DNA from: Chthonomonas calidirosea T49
GTDB lineage: Bacteria > Armatimonadota > Chthonomonadetes > Chthonomonadales > Chthonomonadaceae
Length of the DNA: 64,000 nucleotides
NCBI RefSeq assembly: GCF_000427095.1
Contig: NC_021487.1
Coordinates: 2,076,377-2,140,376 of the forward strand
Direction: 5' to 3'
This document shows positions 9,024 through 16,347 of the stretch, piece by piece; position 1 is the stretch's first letter, and each line of letters begins with the position of its first letter. Both the position numbers and the translations under genes were made by a program. Under the pieces are notes generated by a model. It was given only the letters and a program-made list of their open reading frames with translations, was not told the DNA's origin and did no database searches.

Positions 9024-11174
9024 TTAACATTCCCGACGCATTCCTCGAGTCAGATCGGCTAGCAAAGGCGGACGATGGAGCATCAGGGCGTGGCTATCTA
9101 ATTGCCTCAAGGTCAGATCGGGATAAGAAGAGAGATCGCCCCATTTGTAAAAAAAGCGGAACCGGAACCGATGGACTCCTCTGTCTGACAGTTCGGCACG
9201 AGCAGAGGTACCAGGATGCGGATCGTGGTGCGCCATAAGCGCGTTGCGTAGGAGGGTTAGTCGTACGCGCTCCGAGGTGGCATCGGCAGCAAAAACGTCC
9301 GGACAGACGATTCCTAACTGGGAACCATCGTCAAGGAGAATCAACATGGCATCACGGATCGGCCGTTCAGCTCCATCATTCGCCCGCTCTAACCATCCTC
9401 CAGGAATACCATCGTATCGCCTTACTGCCGGGCAAGGAAGGGGGATAACAAGTTTAAGCACCTTCCTCGGTTCCATCCAACAGAGGCTGAGACGTAGTTC
9501 CACAAACTCTTCTCCTACATATACACGCCACTCGGCCCTTATAGGACTTGAGCAAAGTTGCCCCTCTTGAAGGAACGACCCCAGAAGAGGTCCTCGATCC
9601 AAGACGACAGGCTCTTCCCATAACGCTTTTCCGATAGGCTGTTCGACATAGCGGTCGATTCCATGAGACCACGTATCTGTAGGATCCTCCAAAAGGTCGA
9701 GATCGGGCGCTCGTAACGATAGAGAGTCGTTGAACTGAAGGCGCTTAGCGCTACAGCCCACCCCGCAATCGTTACAAATTACATGTTCGCTTATCGTAAT
9801 TCCCGATGTTACTGCAGCAGGTGTTGCATTGGGCACGATGCGTGCGACGGTTCGTACCTCGCACGGCTGTAAACGTGTCCGAAAAAGCAGGCGGGTAAGC
9901 CCGTGTGAACAGGCTTCTGGCTCCATAAGCTGAAAGGGGATCGGCTGTCCTTCCGTATCCACAAGCTGCATATTTGCAGGCCATGCCTGCCAGTCGAGCC
10001 AAGGCTCATGCTCGATGTAGCCCTCGAAGGGACTATCGGAGGCGTTCATCGCGATAACTCTTTGGCACTCATCTGCAGCAAACGTTTGAAGGCGTTTGCG
10101 TAACTCAATGTGCAGCGCTTCCTCCGCATCAGCCGTAGCCGCTCCAACCTGTTCGAGGATCGTTGGATAAGCGGAAGGAATGCACGTACCTCCTAAGGTG
10201 TCGTGAAAGTGAGCGAAGCAGACGCGCTGCCAAGCGCGCCCATATTGCGCGCTTGAAGCGCCGTTTCGAGGCTCCTGCCAATCTGTTAGGAGGAGCTCGG
10301 CTTGTCGCAAGCGATGCTCGGCTCTCCTAATAGCAGTTTTAATAGGCCGATACACACTATAGCAGCCAATAGCATGGTGTTGAAGTTCGCCGGTTACAAG
10401 GGGTAGACGCTCGCGCTGCGCAGATATAGCCTCAAAAAACCGACGAGGAGAAGAGAAGATCATTCGCCAGCCAGAGATGGCTGTTGCGTGCTTCCTACAC
10501 CAGGCAATTTGGCGCTCTGTGGGGCCGCCGCCATGATCGCCCAAACCCACAAAGCACATTGTGTGCTCTATGCCATCCGGTAGTTCGGAGAGCGCGGCCT
10601 TCACATGCTCCAAAGTAATATCGCGCGTTGTATAAGCACGCGCAATGCGAAAGACCGTAATCTCCGGATCGCCTTCAAACCCACGCCAACGGAAAAGACG
10701 GGCAGGCAGGGGCATCTCGTGTTCTTGAGGACGCATCATCACATAGCAGTCTTGGCCGAATTTCCTCAAGAGTCTTGGTAACGTGGCGGCATGGCCGAAG
10801 GAGTCGATATTATAAGCAACACGCGGGAAAAAGCCGAACTTCTCTTCTAAGTAGCGCCTGCCGAGAACGATCTGTTTTTCAAGCCCCCAAATGCTCGGCA
10901 GATTGCAGTCCGGTTGAATCCACCATCCTCCGGCGATCTCCCAACGCCCCTCTTGTACATAAAGGCGGATTCGCTCAAACAGCTTTGGGTCTATCTGCTC
11001 TACTTGGTAGAAAGCCCATGCTTCGCCTTGTGTGAAGATCAGATCAGGGTGCGCCTCAAGTTGTTCGCAGGCACTCCGTAACGTCGCCAGCACCTCATCC
11101 AGTCCAGCTTGCCAAGGCCATAGCCAAACGGGGTCTATATGGGCATTGAAAACCAGGTGGATGATCCTCTCCAA
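9024..11174 (-). CDS. Glycoside hydrolase family 38 alpha-mannosidase
   Basis: 716 aa, cytoplasmic (no signal peptide). GH38 enzymes cleave alpha-mannosides with a zinc-bound retaining mechanism. Visible: HIDPVWLWPW at 11-20 (zinc-binding His/Asp), VAYNIDSFGHAATLPRLL (about 117-134, Asp nucleophile in NIDSFGH), and VGLGDHGGGPT (zinc His). The middle helical and C-terminal beta domains fill the remainder. Start is TTG at 11174 with AAAAGGAGG eight bases upstream. It lies between a PhyH gene and a Gfo/Idh/MocA gene in a sugar-degradation cassette. The length is shorter than 1000-aa relatives but fits compact bacterial GH38. Confidence 0.9.
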   Translation of the reverse strand: MERIIHLVFNAHIDPVWLWPWQAGLDEVLATLRSACEQLEAHPDLIFTQGEAWAFYQVEQIDPKLFERIRLYVQEGRWEIAGGWWIQPDCNLPSIWGLEKQIVLGRRYLEEKFGFFPRVAYNIDSFGHAATLPRLLRKFGQDCYVMMRPQEHEMPLPARLFRWRGFEGDPEITVFRIARAYTTRDITLEHVKAALSELPDGIEHTMCFVGLGDHGGGPTERQIAWCRKHATAISGWRMIFSSPRRFFEAISAQRERLPLVTGELQHHAIGCYSVYRPIKTAIRRAEHRLRQAELLLTDWQEPRNGASSAQYGRAWQRVCFAHFHDTLGGTCIPSAYPTILEQVGAATADAEEALHIELRKRLQTFAADECQRVIAMNASDSPFEGYIEHEPWLDWQAWPANMQLVDTEGQPIPFQLMEPEACSHGLTRLLFRTRLQPCEVRTVARIVPNATPAAVTSGITISEHVICNDCGVGCSAKRLQFNDSLSLRAPDLDLLEDPTDTWSHGIDRYVEQPIGKALWEEPVVLDRGPLLGSFLQEGQLCSSPIRAEWRVYVGEEFVELRLSLCWMEPRKVLKLVIPLPCPAVRRYDGIPGGWLERANDGAERPIRDAMLILLDDGSQLGIVCPDVFAADATSERVRLTLLRNALMAHHDPHPGTSARAELSDRGVHRFRFRFFYKWGDLSSYPDLTLRQLDSHALMLHRPPLLADLTRGMRREC

Positions 11175-11231
11175 CCGCCTTTCCTCCTTTTAAAAGCTCT
11201 CATACCAACTCATTTGCCTCCTATTGCAGAT

Positions 11232-12143
11232 TTAGCTGCGCATGGGATGATAAGTGCGGAAGCCGCGTACCATTAGACCCTTTTGGTTCTCTTTGCGTGC
11301 CTCGGCAGCGCGCTTTTCGGCCTCCTGACGGTTCTCTACCGTCGTTGCCCCTATAATCACATAGTCCTCGGCAGCGCGGTAACGATGGATAAACACGGGG
11401 CGGGGCTTGTTGGAGCGATTCACCTGCGAGCCGTGAATAGTGCGCACGTGGAAGAAGATGGAATCGCCTGCCTCCCCGATAATGGGTAGCGTGCGCTCCC
11501 ATGGCCAATCGCGCTCGTCAAGGCCGAGATGGGAAAAGGTGTCTATGTGGGGCAGCGTACCTAGCCGATGCGAACCGGGCACCACATGCAAAGCTCCATT
11601 AACCAAGTCGGTATCCACCACATAGCTCAAACAGGCCACAGGCCCTTCGTAACGATGCTCGAAGTAGGCCGAATCCTGATGAAGGTTTTTAGGATGCCCG
11701 CCAACCGGCTCTTTATAGAGACACTGTCCGTTTATGAACAGCTCGATGTTAGGGCCAAGAATAGCCTCGGCGATATCTAGGACACGTTCGTCGAAAGCAC
11801 TGCGGAAAAAAGCGGCACTGGTGGTGTAGTTGAACGCCAAAACCATGATCTGCTTATCGCGCGGGAAGTTGGGCGGGGCTGGCAGAAAGAGGGTTCCATC
11901 GGGTGTTACCCATCCCTCAGGAACCTTCACCGCCTGTTCCAGCAGCGCAATGGCCTGTTGTGCGGCCGCTTCGATATCCCGTTGTATCTCGAGCAAGTAG
12001 GGCTTCATAAGCCCTCGAACTACGAAACAGCCGTGCGTGTGGTAAAGAGCTGCCGCCTTCTGCGGGTCGAGCGTATCGGCGTGCAGCTCAATATCCTCCA
12101 CGCGCATGGTTGTGGGTTGGAAAGTTGCAGCAGATAGGGTCAT
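11232..12143 (-). CDS. Phytanoyl-CoA dioxygenase (PhyH)-family protein
   Basis: 303 aa from the ATG at 12143, chosen over an upstream GTG because AGGAGGTGA lies at proper distance. Member of the Fe(II)/2-oxoglutarate oxygenase superfamily. The iron triad is visible: HQD in NLHQDSAYF (about 158-166) and the distal His in RTIHGSQVNRS, followed by RPVFIHRYR, where Arg would bind 2-oxoglutarate. Bacterial PhyH proteins hydroxylate diverse small molecules; substrate unknown here. It follows the ThuA gene by 62 bp, with a hairpin between, and precedes GH38 by about 57 bp. A second, distant PhyH gene lies at 56664. Confidence 0.87.
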   Translation of the reverse strand: MTLSAATFQPTTMRVEDIELHADTLDPQKAAALYHTHGCFVVRGLMKPYLLEIQRDIEAAAQQAIALLEQAVKVPEGWVTPDGTLFLPAPPNFPRDKQIMVLAFNYTTSAAFFRSAFDERVLDIAEAILGPNIELFINGQCLYKEPVGGHPKNLHQDSAYFEHRYEGPVACLSYVVDTDLVNGALHVVPGSHRLGTLPHIDTFSHLGLDERDWPWERTLPIIGEAGDSIFFHVRTIHGSQVNRSNKPRPVFIHRYRAAEDYVIIGATTVENRQEAEKRAAEARKENQKGLMVRGFRTYHPMRS

Positions 12144-12167
12144 ATCTCTCACCTCCTAAAGAGTTAA

Positions 12168-12187
12168 GGAGGGCCTTTCGGCCCTCC
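12168..12187 (-). terminator. Intercistronic hairpin between ThuA and PhyH
   Basis: Perfect 8-bp stem GGAGGGCC / GGCCCTCC with a 4-nt loop, on the minus strand just after the ThuA stop and followed by TTAACTCTTT. The weak T-tract suggests partial termination or mRNA stabilisation, since PhyH begins 24 bp further on. Confidence 0.5.
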
Positions 12188-12205
12188 GCTCACAAACCGA
12201 TGGTG

Positions 12206-13117
12206 TTATTTCCCTGCTGTAGAAAGAGGGGGGCTGGGTTTTGTGTTGGCGTGAGCAAGACCTAGGGCAAAGCGAATGCCGCCTAAAATCAGCTGCTGAT
12301 AGAGCGGATCGTGCCACATCTCTTGTCGGTGGCCAAGCACGGTATAGAAGACACGCCCCTTGCCGTAACTCTTGCACCATGCGATGAGATGGTCGCCCGG
12401 CTTACCGGCATCGGGGCTGCCATCGTTCGGGTAGTGGTTCATGGAGAGAATAACGTGTACTTTGGTGCGATCGTTGTTCTTGAGAATGTACATCTCGTCA
12501 AAGACGAGCCAGGTGTGGTCGTAAACCACACTATGGCCCTGCTGCAGCTGTTCAACCGGCGTATTAGGCCCTCCACCAGCCTTTTCTCCCTCCGCTATCA
12601 GCTCGCGAATGCCGGGGAAGTGGGTATCTTCAATGTGGATATCGGCAACACTCTGCGCATGATGGGTGAGGAATTCACCACCTAACATCTGAATGTACTC
12701 CGAAACCCCATCCTGCTGGCCAGGCCAAGTGTGGAAGGTATCGCTGGCTGAATGCATCCCCACAAATCCGTGTCCGTCTTTGATATAGTCGAGGAAACCT
12801 TGCGGATCGGGTAGCGGCAGCACACCGGTGGTGTTGGCAAACACCACCGCGTCGTACTTTTTGAGGGCTTCCGGAGTCATCTTCTCCTGCATCTCCTCAT
12901 CGGTGCGCACGAAATCGGTGTCCCACTCACCGGTCTTCTCCCCCAACATCTGGATCACCTGCTCCGCCACGGGGATGCTATCGTGCCGAAAGCCTTTAGT
13001 GACGGTAACAACCAAAAGGTGCTTCATAGGTTTTGCTCCATGCGGTGTTGCGTTACTGACTGCGGTTCCCAGTGTAAAACAGAGGAGAACCGCCCCGAGG
13101 CTGTACCAAAGCTTCAT
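12206..13117 (-). CDS. Secreted ThuA-like domain protein
   Basis: 303 aa. Signal peptide 1-23 (KLWYSLGAVLLCFTLGTAVS) suggests export. The ThuA-like domain (about 31-285), a glutamine-amidotransferase-like fold, shows TVTKGFRHDS near the start, FANTTGVLPLPD, GHGFVGMHSASDTF, and GRVFYTVLGHRQE near the end. ThuA was named from trehalose utilisation, but related proteins occur in many sugar-degradation loci and the reaction is unsettled. The ATG has an AAGGAG site 8 bp upstream, and a consensus promoter lies at 13179-13207. It is the first gene of the minus-strand cassette ThuA, PhyH, GH38, Gfo/Idh/MocA. Confidence 0.88.
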   Translation of the reverse strand: MKLWYSLGAVLLCFTLGTAVSNATPHGAKPMKHLLVVTVTKGFRHDSIPVAEQVIQMLGEKTGEWDTDFVRTDEEMQEKMTPEALKKYDAVVFANTTGVLPLPDPQGFLDYIKDGHGFVGMHSASDTFHTWPGQQDGVSEYIQMLGGEFLTHHAQSVADIHIEDTHFPGIRELIAEGEKAGGGPNTPVEQLQQGHSVVYDHTWLVFDEMYILKNNDRTKVHVILSMNHYPNDGSPDAGKPGDHLIAWCKSYGKGRVFYTVLGHRQEMWHDPLYQQLILGGIRFALGLAHANTKPSPPLSTAGK

Positions 13118-13178
13118 CTCTTTTACTCCTTGTTCTGGCTAAAAACTCCGTTCTCTACGAGCGGAACCTACGAGAGTC

Positions 13179-13207
13179 ATTATAGAGGGATCGAACCGAT
13201 CTGTCAA
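13179..13207 (-). promoter_or_regulatory. Sigma70-type promoter for the ThuA cassette
   Basis: On the minus strand, TTGACA (13207-13202), 17-bp spacer, TATAAT (13184-13179): both hexamers match consensus. The predicted start of transcription is near 13172, giving a leader of about 55 nt before the ThuA ATG at 13117. It is the best promoter in the window by match. Confidence 0.8.
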
Positions 13208-13508
13208 TAGGGACATAACAAGAAGTCGGTTACTGCTTTCTAAGAGACAGCTTGTCCCTTGAGAGAATCGAGGGATGCTCCCTCGGAACATGATGCCCGG
13301 CCGATAGGGCAGCCAATGCCCCCTTTAAGGCGGCATTGACGGCAGCGTTAACTTGAAAGTCTAGCGCACGATGGCTGAGACAATCGGACTGATATGGAGG
13401 ACACTCTCCATATCACCTCAAACGCACAGGCCCCGCCTCATGCTTACTATGGAGAAAAGCAGATGGGAACCCTCCCATCTGCTTGCACAACGCGTGAATG
13501 GAGAGGAG
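13208..13508. other. Gene-poor stretch with several hairpins
   Basis: No convincing gene. It holds four inverted repeats: 13269-13285 (7-bp stem CGAGGGA, 3-nt loop), 13314-13338 (CAATGCC/GGCATTG), 13391-13414 (GATATGGAG/CTCCATATC) and the strong terminator at 13457-13484. The first two are distal to any known transcript and could belong to an unrecognised small RNA. Confidence 0.4.
13457..13484 (-). terminator. Rho-independent terminator of the PepSY gene
   Basis: 12-bp perfect stem AAGCAGATGGGA / TCCCATCTGCTT with a 4-nt loop and, on the minus strand, TTTTC immediately after. It sits 25 bp beyond the stop of the PepSY gene at 13509. Confidence 0.75.
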
Positions 13509-13898
13509 TTAGGGCTTTTTCGGGGATTTTGGAGAGCGATGGGCATTGGCTCTAGCCTTATCCGCTTTCGCTTCTGCCCTTTCCTTGGCAGCCGTTGTTA
13601 CCTCCACACTGTCTATTTTGCCCGTCTTCGCATCCACCATCACCTCTCGCAAGGTTTTGCCCGAGCGCACCATCACGCTATACTGCCAAACTCCCTCCTC
13701 ATTTTCCAAAGCTACCTTACCGACGACGCGGCCGTGATAGCGTTTCAGCGCGATCTGTTTTGCTTGAGCCGCGCTTATTTTGGCCATAGGGGCAGCATGC
13801 TTTGTACGAGTAGGATGTTTTTGCGCAAGCGCAACCGTAGAGAGCATGATCGCCGCTCCAAAGGTAAACATCAACCCAAGAGTCGATCGTAACGACAC
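13509..13898 (-). CDS. Secreted PepSY-domain protein
   Basis: 129 aa. Signal peptide 1-25 (RSTLGLMFTFGAAIMLSTVALA), then a basic linker, and a PepSY domain (about 40-102): KISAAQAKQIALKRYHGRVVGKVAL..., a tryptophan in EEGVWQYSVMV, and EVMVDAKTGKIDSVEV. PepSY domains are small periplasmic or secreted modules proposed to inhibit proteases or bind partners. The C-terminus is Lys/Ala/Pro-rich (AKADKARANAHRSPKSPKKP). No known partner is adjacent. A hairpin terminator follows at 13457-13484. It is divergent from the amylase gene. Confidence 0.82.
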   Translation of the reverse strand: MSLRSTLGLMFTFGAAIMLSTVALAQKHPTRTKHAAPMAKISAAQAKQIALKRYHGRVVGKVALENEEGVWQYSVMVRSGKTLREVMVDAKTGKIDSVEVTTAAKERAEAKADKARANAHRSPKSPKKP

Positions 13899-14019
13899 CC
13901 TAATTGACTCCTTTCTTTTCGGATGGTCTATCCATTATATAAGAGCATCTCTTAGAAGAACCCTAAAGCTATCTGAGAATTCTTTCAGGTTACCGAGTTG
14001 GAACGTAGATGCCACCGGT

Positions 14020-14056
14020 TTGTTCTCGTACCGCTCTCTTTGGTACAATATCTTCA
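14020..14056 (+). promoter_or_regulatory. Extended -10 promoter giving a likely leaderless amylase mRNA
   Basis: TTGTTC at 14020-14025, 18-bp spacer, TGG-TACAAT extended -10 at 14041-14049. The amylase ATG begins 7 nt after the -10, which is about where transcription would start. No Shine-Dalgarno lies between. The start codon choice at 14056 is supported by this arrangement and by the signal peptide that follows. Confidence 0.5.
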
Positions 14057-16347
14057 TGTATCAGCAGTGGTTTCCGAAACGCCGCTTTGTAGCGATTGCC
14101 CAAGGAGCAACGCTCGGTTGGATATTGGCACAAGCCGGTCTACAGCCGGTAAAAGCCCTGCATCACCCACAAGTCACAACACAAGCCATGCCCCCTTCCA
14201 AAGCGCCTTTTACACGTGCCATTACTTTCCGTTACGTCCCAACCCAACCGGCTCAAACTGTGTGCGTGGCCGGCACCTTCAACGACTGGAATAAGTCCTC
14301 CTACCCGCTAAAACTCCAGCCAGATGGCAAAACATGGGTCGGCACCTACGCCATTCCGCCAGGGGTCTACTACTACCGCTTCGTTATTAACGGTGATACA
14401 TGGGTCAGCGACCCTAATGCCCCCGGCGTAGACGATGGCAACTCCAACATCAACTCCTTGCTCGTAGTAGAACCAGAAGACTACGATCGGTATCCAGCTC
14501 GCGTAGGCGATGGTGTCATCACCCCCTCCGCCGTTCTCCACCACCCCGATCGATCCGACATCACTCGGCTTGGAGAGCGCCGCTTTGCGTTTGCGCTTCG
14601 CACACGCCATAACGATGTGGCCCAATGTTTTGTTCTCCTCGAGAAGGCAAATGGTGAGGTCACCGCTCATCCTATGGAGATCGTGCTTAAAGACCCCCTA
14701 TACGACCGCTGGAGGGGCAGCGTGGACATTCCATCTCTTAAACCGATACACTACGCTTTTCTCCTAAAGGATGGCCCTACCACGTTGCGCTACGATGCCT
14801 CCGGACACTTGGCGGCTGCAAACACACCCCCACGTTGGTTTACTCTGCAACCTACTGCCTACCCTCTTCTGGTAACGCCCCTATGGCCTCGTGACGCCGT
14901 TTTCTACCAGATTTTCCCCGACCGTTTTGCCAATGGCGACCCCTCCAACGACGGGCCCGATGTGCAACCGTGGGGCTCTAAACCTACCGGAACCAATCGC
15001 ATGGGCGGCGACCTGATGGGCGTTTTACAGCACCTTGACTATCTCAAAGATTTAGGCATTAACGCTATCTACTTTAATCCCCTGTTCACCGCGCGCAGCA
15101 ACCATGGGTATGATACTACCGACTACTACCATGTTGATCCACGATTTGGTACTAACGCTCTGCTCCGCAAGCTCGTGGATAGGGTACACGCCATGGGCTG
15201 GCACGTGATCCTCGACGGGGTATTCAATCATACCGGCATAGACTTTTTTGCATTCAAAAGCCTTCGAGAGGAGGGCCCGCGCTCCCCTTACCGCGACTGG
15301 TACTTCATCTACAAATTCCCCATTGTAGTTGCCGAAGGACAGCGAACCTATGAAGGCTGGTTCGGAGTGCCTTGGCTACCTAAATTGAACCAGGCGAACC
15401 CGGCCACACGCGATTACTTCCTGCATGTTGGCACCTACTGGATACGCGAGGCGCATATAGACGGTTGGCGTCTCGATGCTGCCGACCAGGTGGTGCCCTC
15501 TTTCTGGAAAGCGTTTCGTAAAGCGGTGAAAAGTGCTAATCCCAACGCCTATCTTGTGGGCGAAATTTGGGGCGACGCGCATGCCTGGCTACAGGGCGAT
15601 GAGTTCGATAGCGTGATGGACTACCCGTGGCGTGCCGCCGTGCTCGACTTCTTTGTGTTCGACACCAGCTCACCCTCTCGCTTCGACCAACAGCTTGCTC
15701 AAATCCGCGATTCCTACCCACCTGCCGCTAATGCCGTTCTCTTTAACCTGCTTGGCAGCCATGATACCGTGCGCCTTCGCACGCTTTGCCAAGATAATTG
15801 GCCTAAGGAACGCCAAGCCGTCCTTTTCCAGATGACCTACCCCGGCACGCCTTGTGTCTACTACGGAGACGAGATCGGCATGGAGGGCGGTAAAGATCCC
15901 GACGATCGACGTTGCATGGAGTGGAACCCGAAAAAGTGGAACCGCACCATCCTTCAGTTCTTTAAACAGGCCATTGCCCTACGTCGCAATACTCCTGCCC
16001 TACGCTATGGCGATTATCGGACGATCATCGCTGATGATGCCAGTGGGCTATTCGGCTTTGAGCGCACTTGGCAGCGGAGTCGCGTTCTCGTGCTGTTCAA
16101 TCGAAGCGACCGGAGCCTTCAGCAAACCCTCCCTCTCAACGAACCACCCCAAAGCCGGCTTTCCTCTATGCACAACTTCCTTCGTACGCTCCTTGCCACA
16201 AATCGTGCGAGGGCCACATGGAAAGACAATCTTTTGCAGATTCAGCTGGGACCACGTGGAGCTATTGTGCTGGAGACCCAACAAGCTCCTAAAGAGCCTG
16301 CACGCACCGTGTTAAGCGCTAAAACTCGAAGCCGAGTTGGGCGATGA
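14056..16347 (+). CDS. Secreted GH13 alpha-amylase/neopullulanase-type enzyme
   Basis: 763 aa from the ATG at 14056; an upstream in-frame extension from 13780 lacks protein-like character and crosses the PepSY gene. Signal-type N-terminus (FVAIAQGATLGWILAQAG). Next comes an immunoglobulin-like starch-binding or N-domain with AGTFNDWN (about 75-82), then a second beta region and the (beta/alpha)8 barrel. GH13 conserved regions are visible: DGVFNHTG (region I), DGWRLDAAD (region II, Asp nucleophile), GEIWGDAH (region III, Glu acid/base), and NLLGSHDTVR (region IV). A beta C-domain ends the protein. It hydrolyses alpha-glucans such as starch, pullulan or cyclodextrins; the exact specificity is not determinable. 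Its 3' end overlaps the convergent barrel gene by 29 bp. Confidence 0.9.
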   Translation: MYQQWFPKRRFVAIAQGATLGWILAQAGLQPVKALHHPQVTTQAMPPSKAPFTRAITFRYVPTQPAQTVCVAGTFNDWNKSSYPLKLQPDGKTWVGTYAIPPGVYYYRFVINGDTWVSDPNAPGVDDGNSNINSLLVVEPEDYDRYPARVGDGVITPSAVLHHPDRSDITRLGERRFAFALRTRHNDVAQCFVLLEKANGEVTAHPMEIVLKDPLYDRWRGSVDIPSLKPIHYAFLLKDGPTTLRYDASGHLAAANTPPRWFTLQPTAYPLLVTPLWPRDAVFYQIFPDRFANGDPSNDGPDVQPWGSKPTGTNRMGGDLMGVLQHLDYLKDLGINAIYFNPLFTARSNHGYDTTDYYHVDPRFGTNALLRKLVDRVHAMGWHVILDGVFNHTGIDFFAFKSLREEGPRSPYRDWYFIYKFPIVVAEGQRTYEGWFGVPWLPKLNQANPATRDYFLHVGTYWIREAHIDGWRLDAADQVVPSFWKAFRKAVKSANPNAYLVGEIWGDAHAWLQGDEFDSVMDYPWRAAVLDFFVFDTSSPSRFDQQLAQIRDSYPPAANAVLFNLLGSHDTVRLRTLCQDNWPKERQAVLFQMTYPGTPCVYYGDEIGMEGGKDPDDRRCMEWNPKKWNRTILQFFKQAIALRRNTPALRYGDYRTIIADDASGLFGFERTWQRSRVLVLFNRSDRSLQQTLPLNEPPQSRLSSMHNFLRTLLATNRARATWKDNLLQIQLGPRGAIVLETQQAPKEPARTVLSAKTRSRVGR

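Noticed and set aside
13371..13892. Plus-strand ORF of 173 codons opposite PepSY
   Set aside because: Antisense shadow; PepSY has a signal peptide, domain and terminator.
13780..14055. Longer N-terminal extension of the amylase frame
   Set aside because: It crosses the opposite-strand PepSY gene and lacks protein-like character; a promoter and signal peptide support the ATG at 14056.
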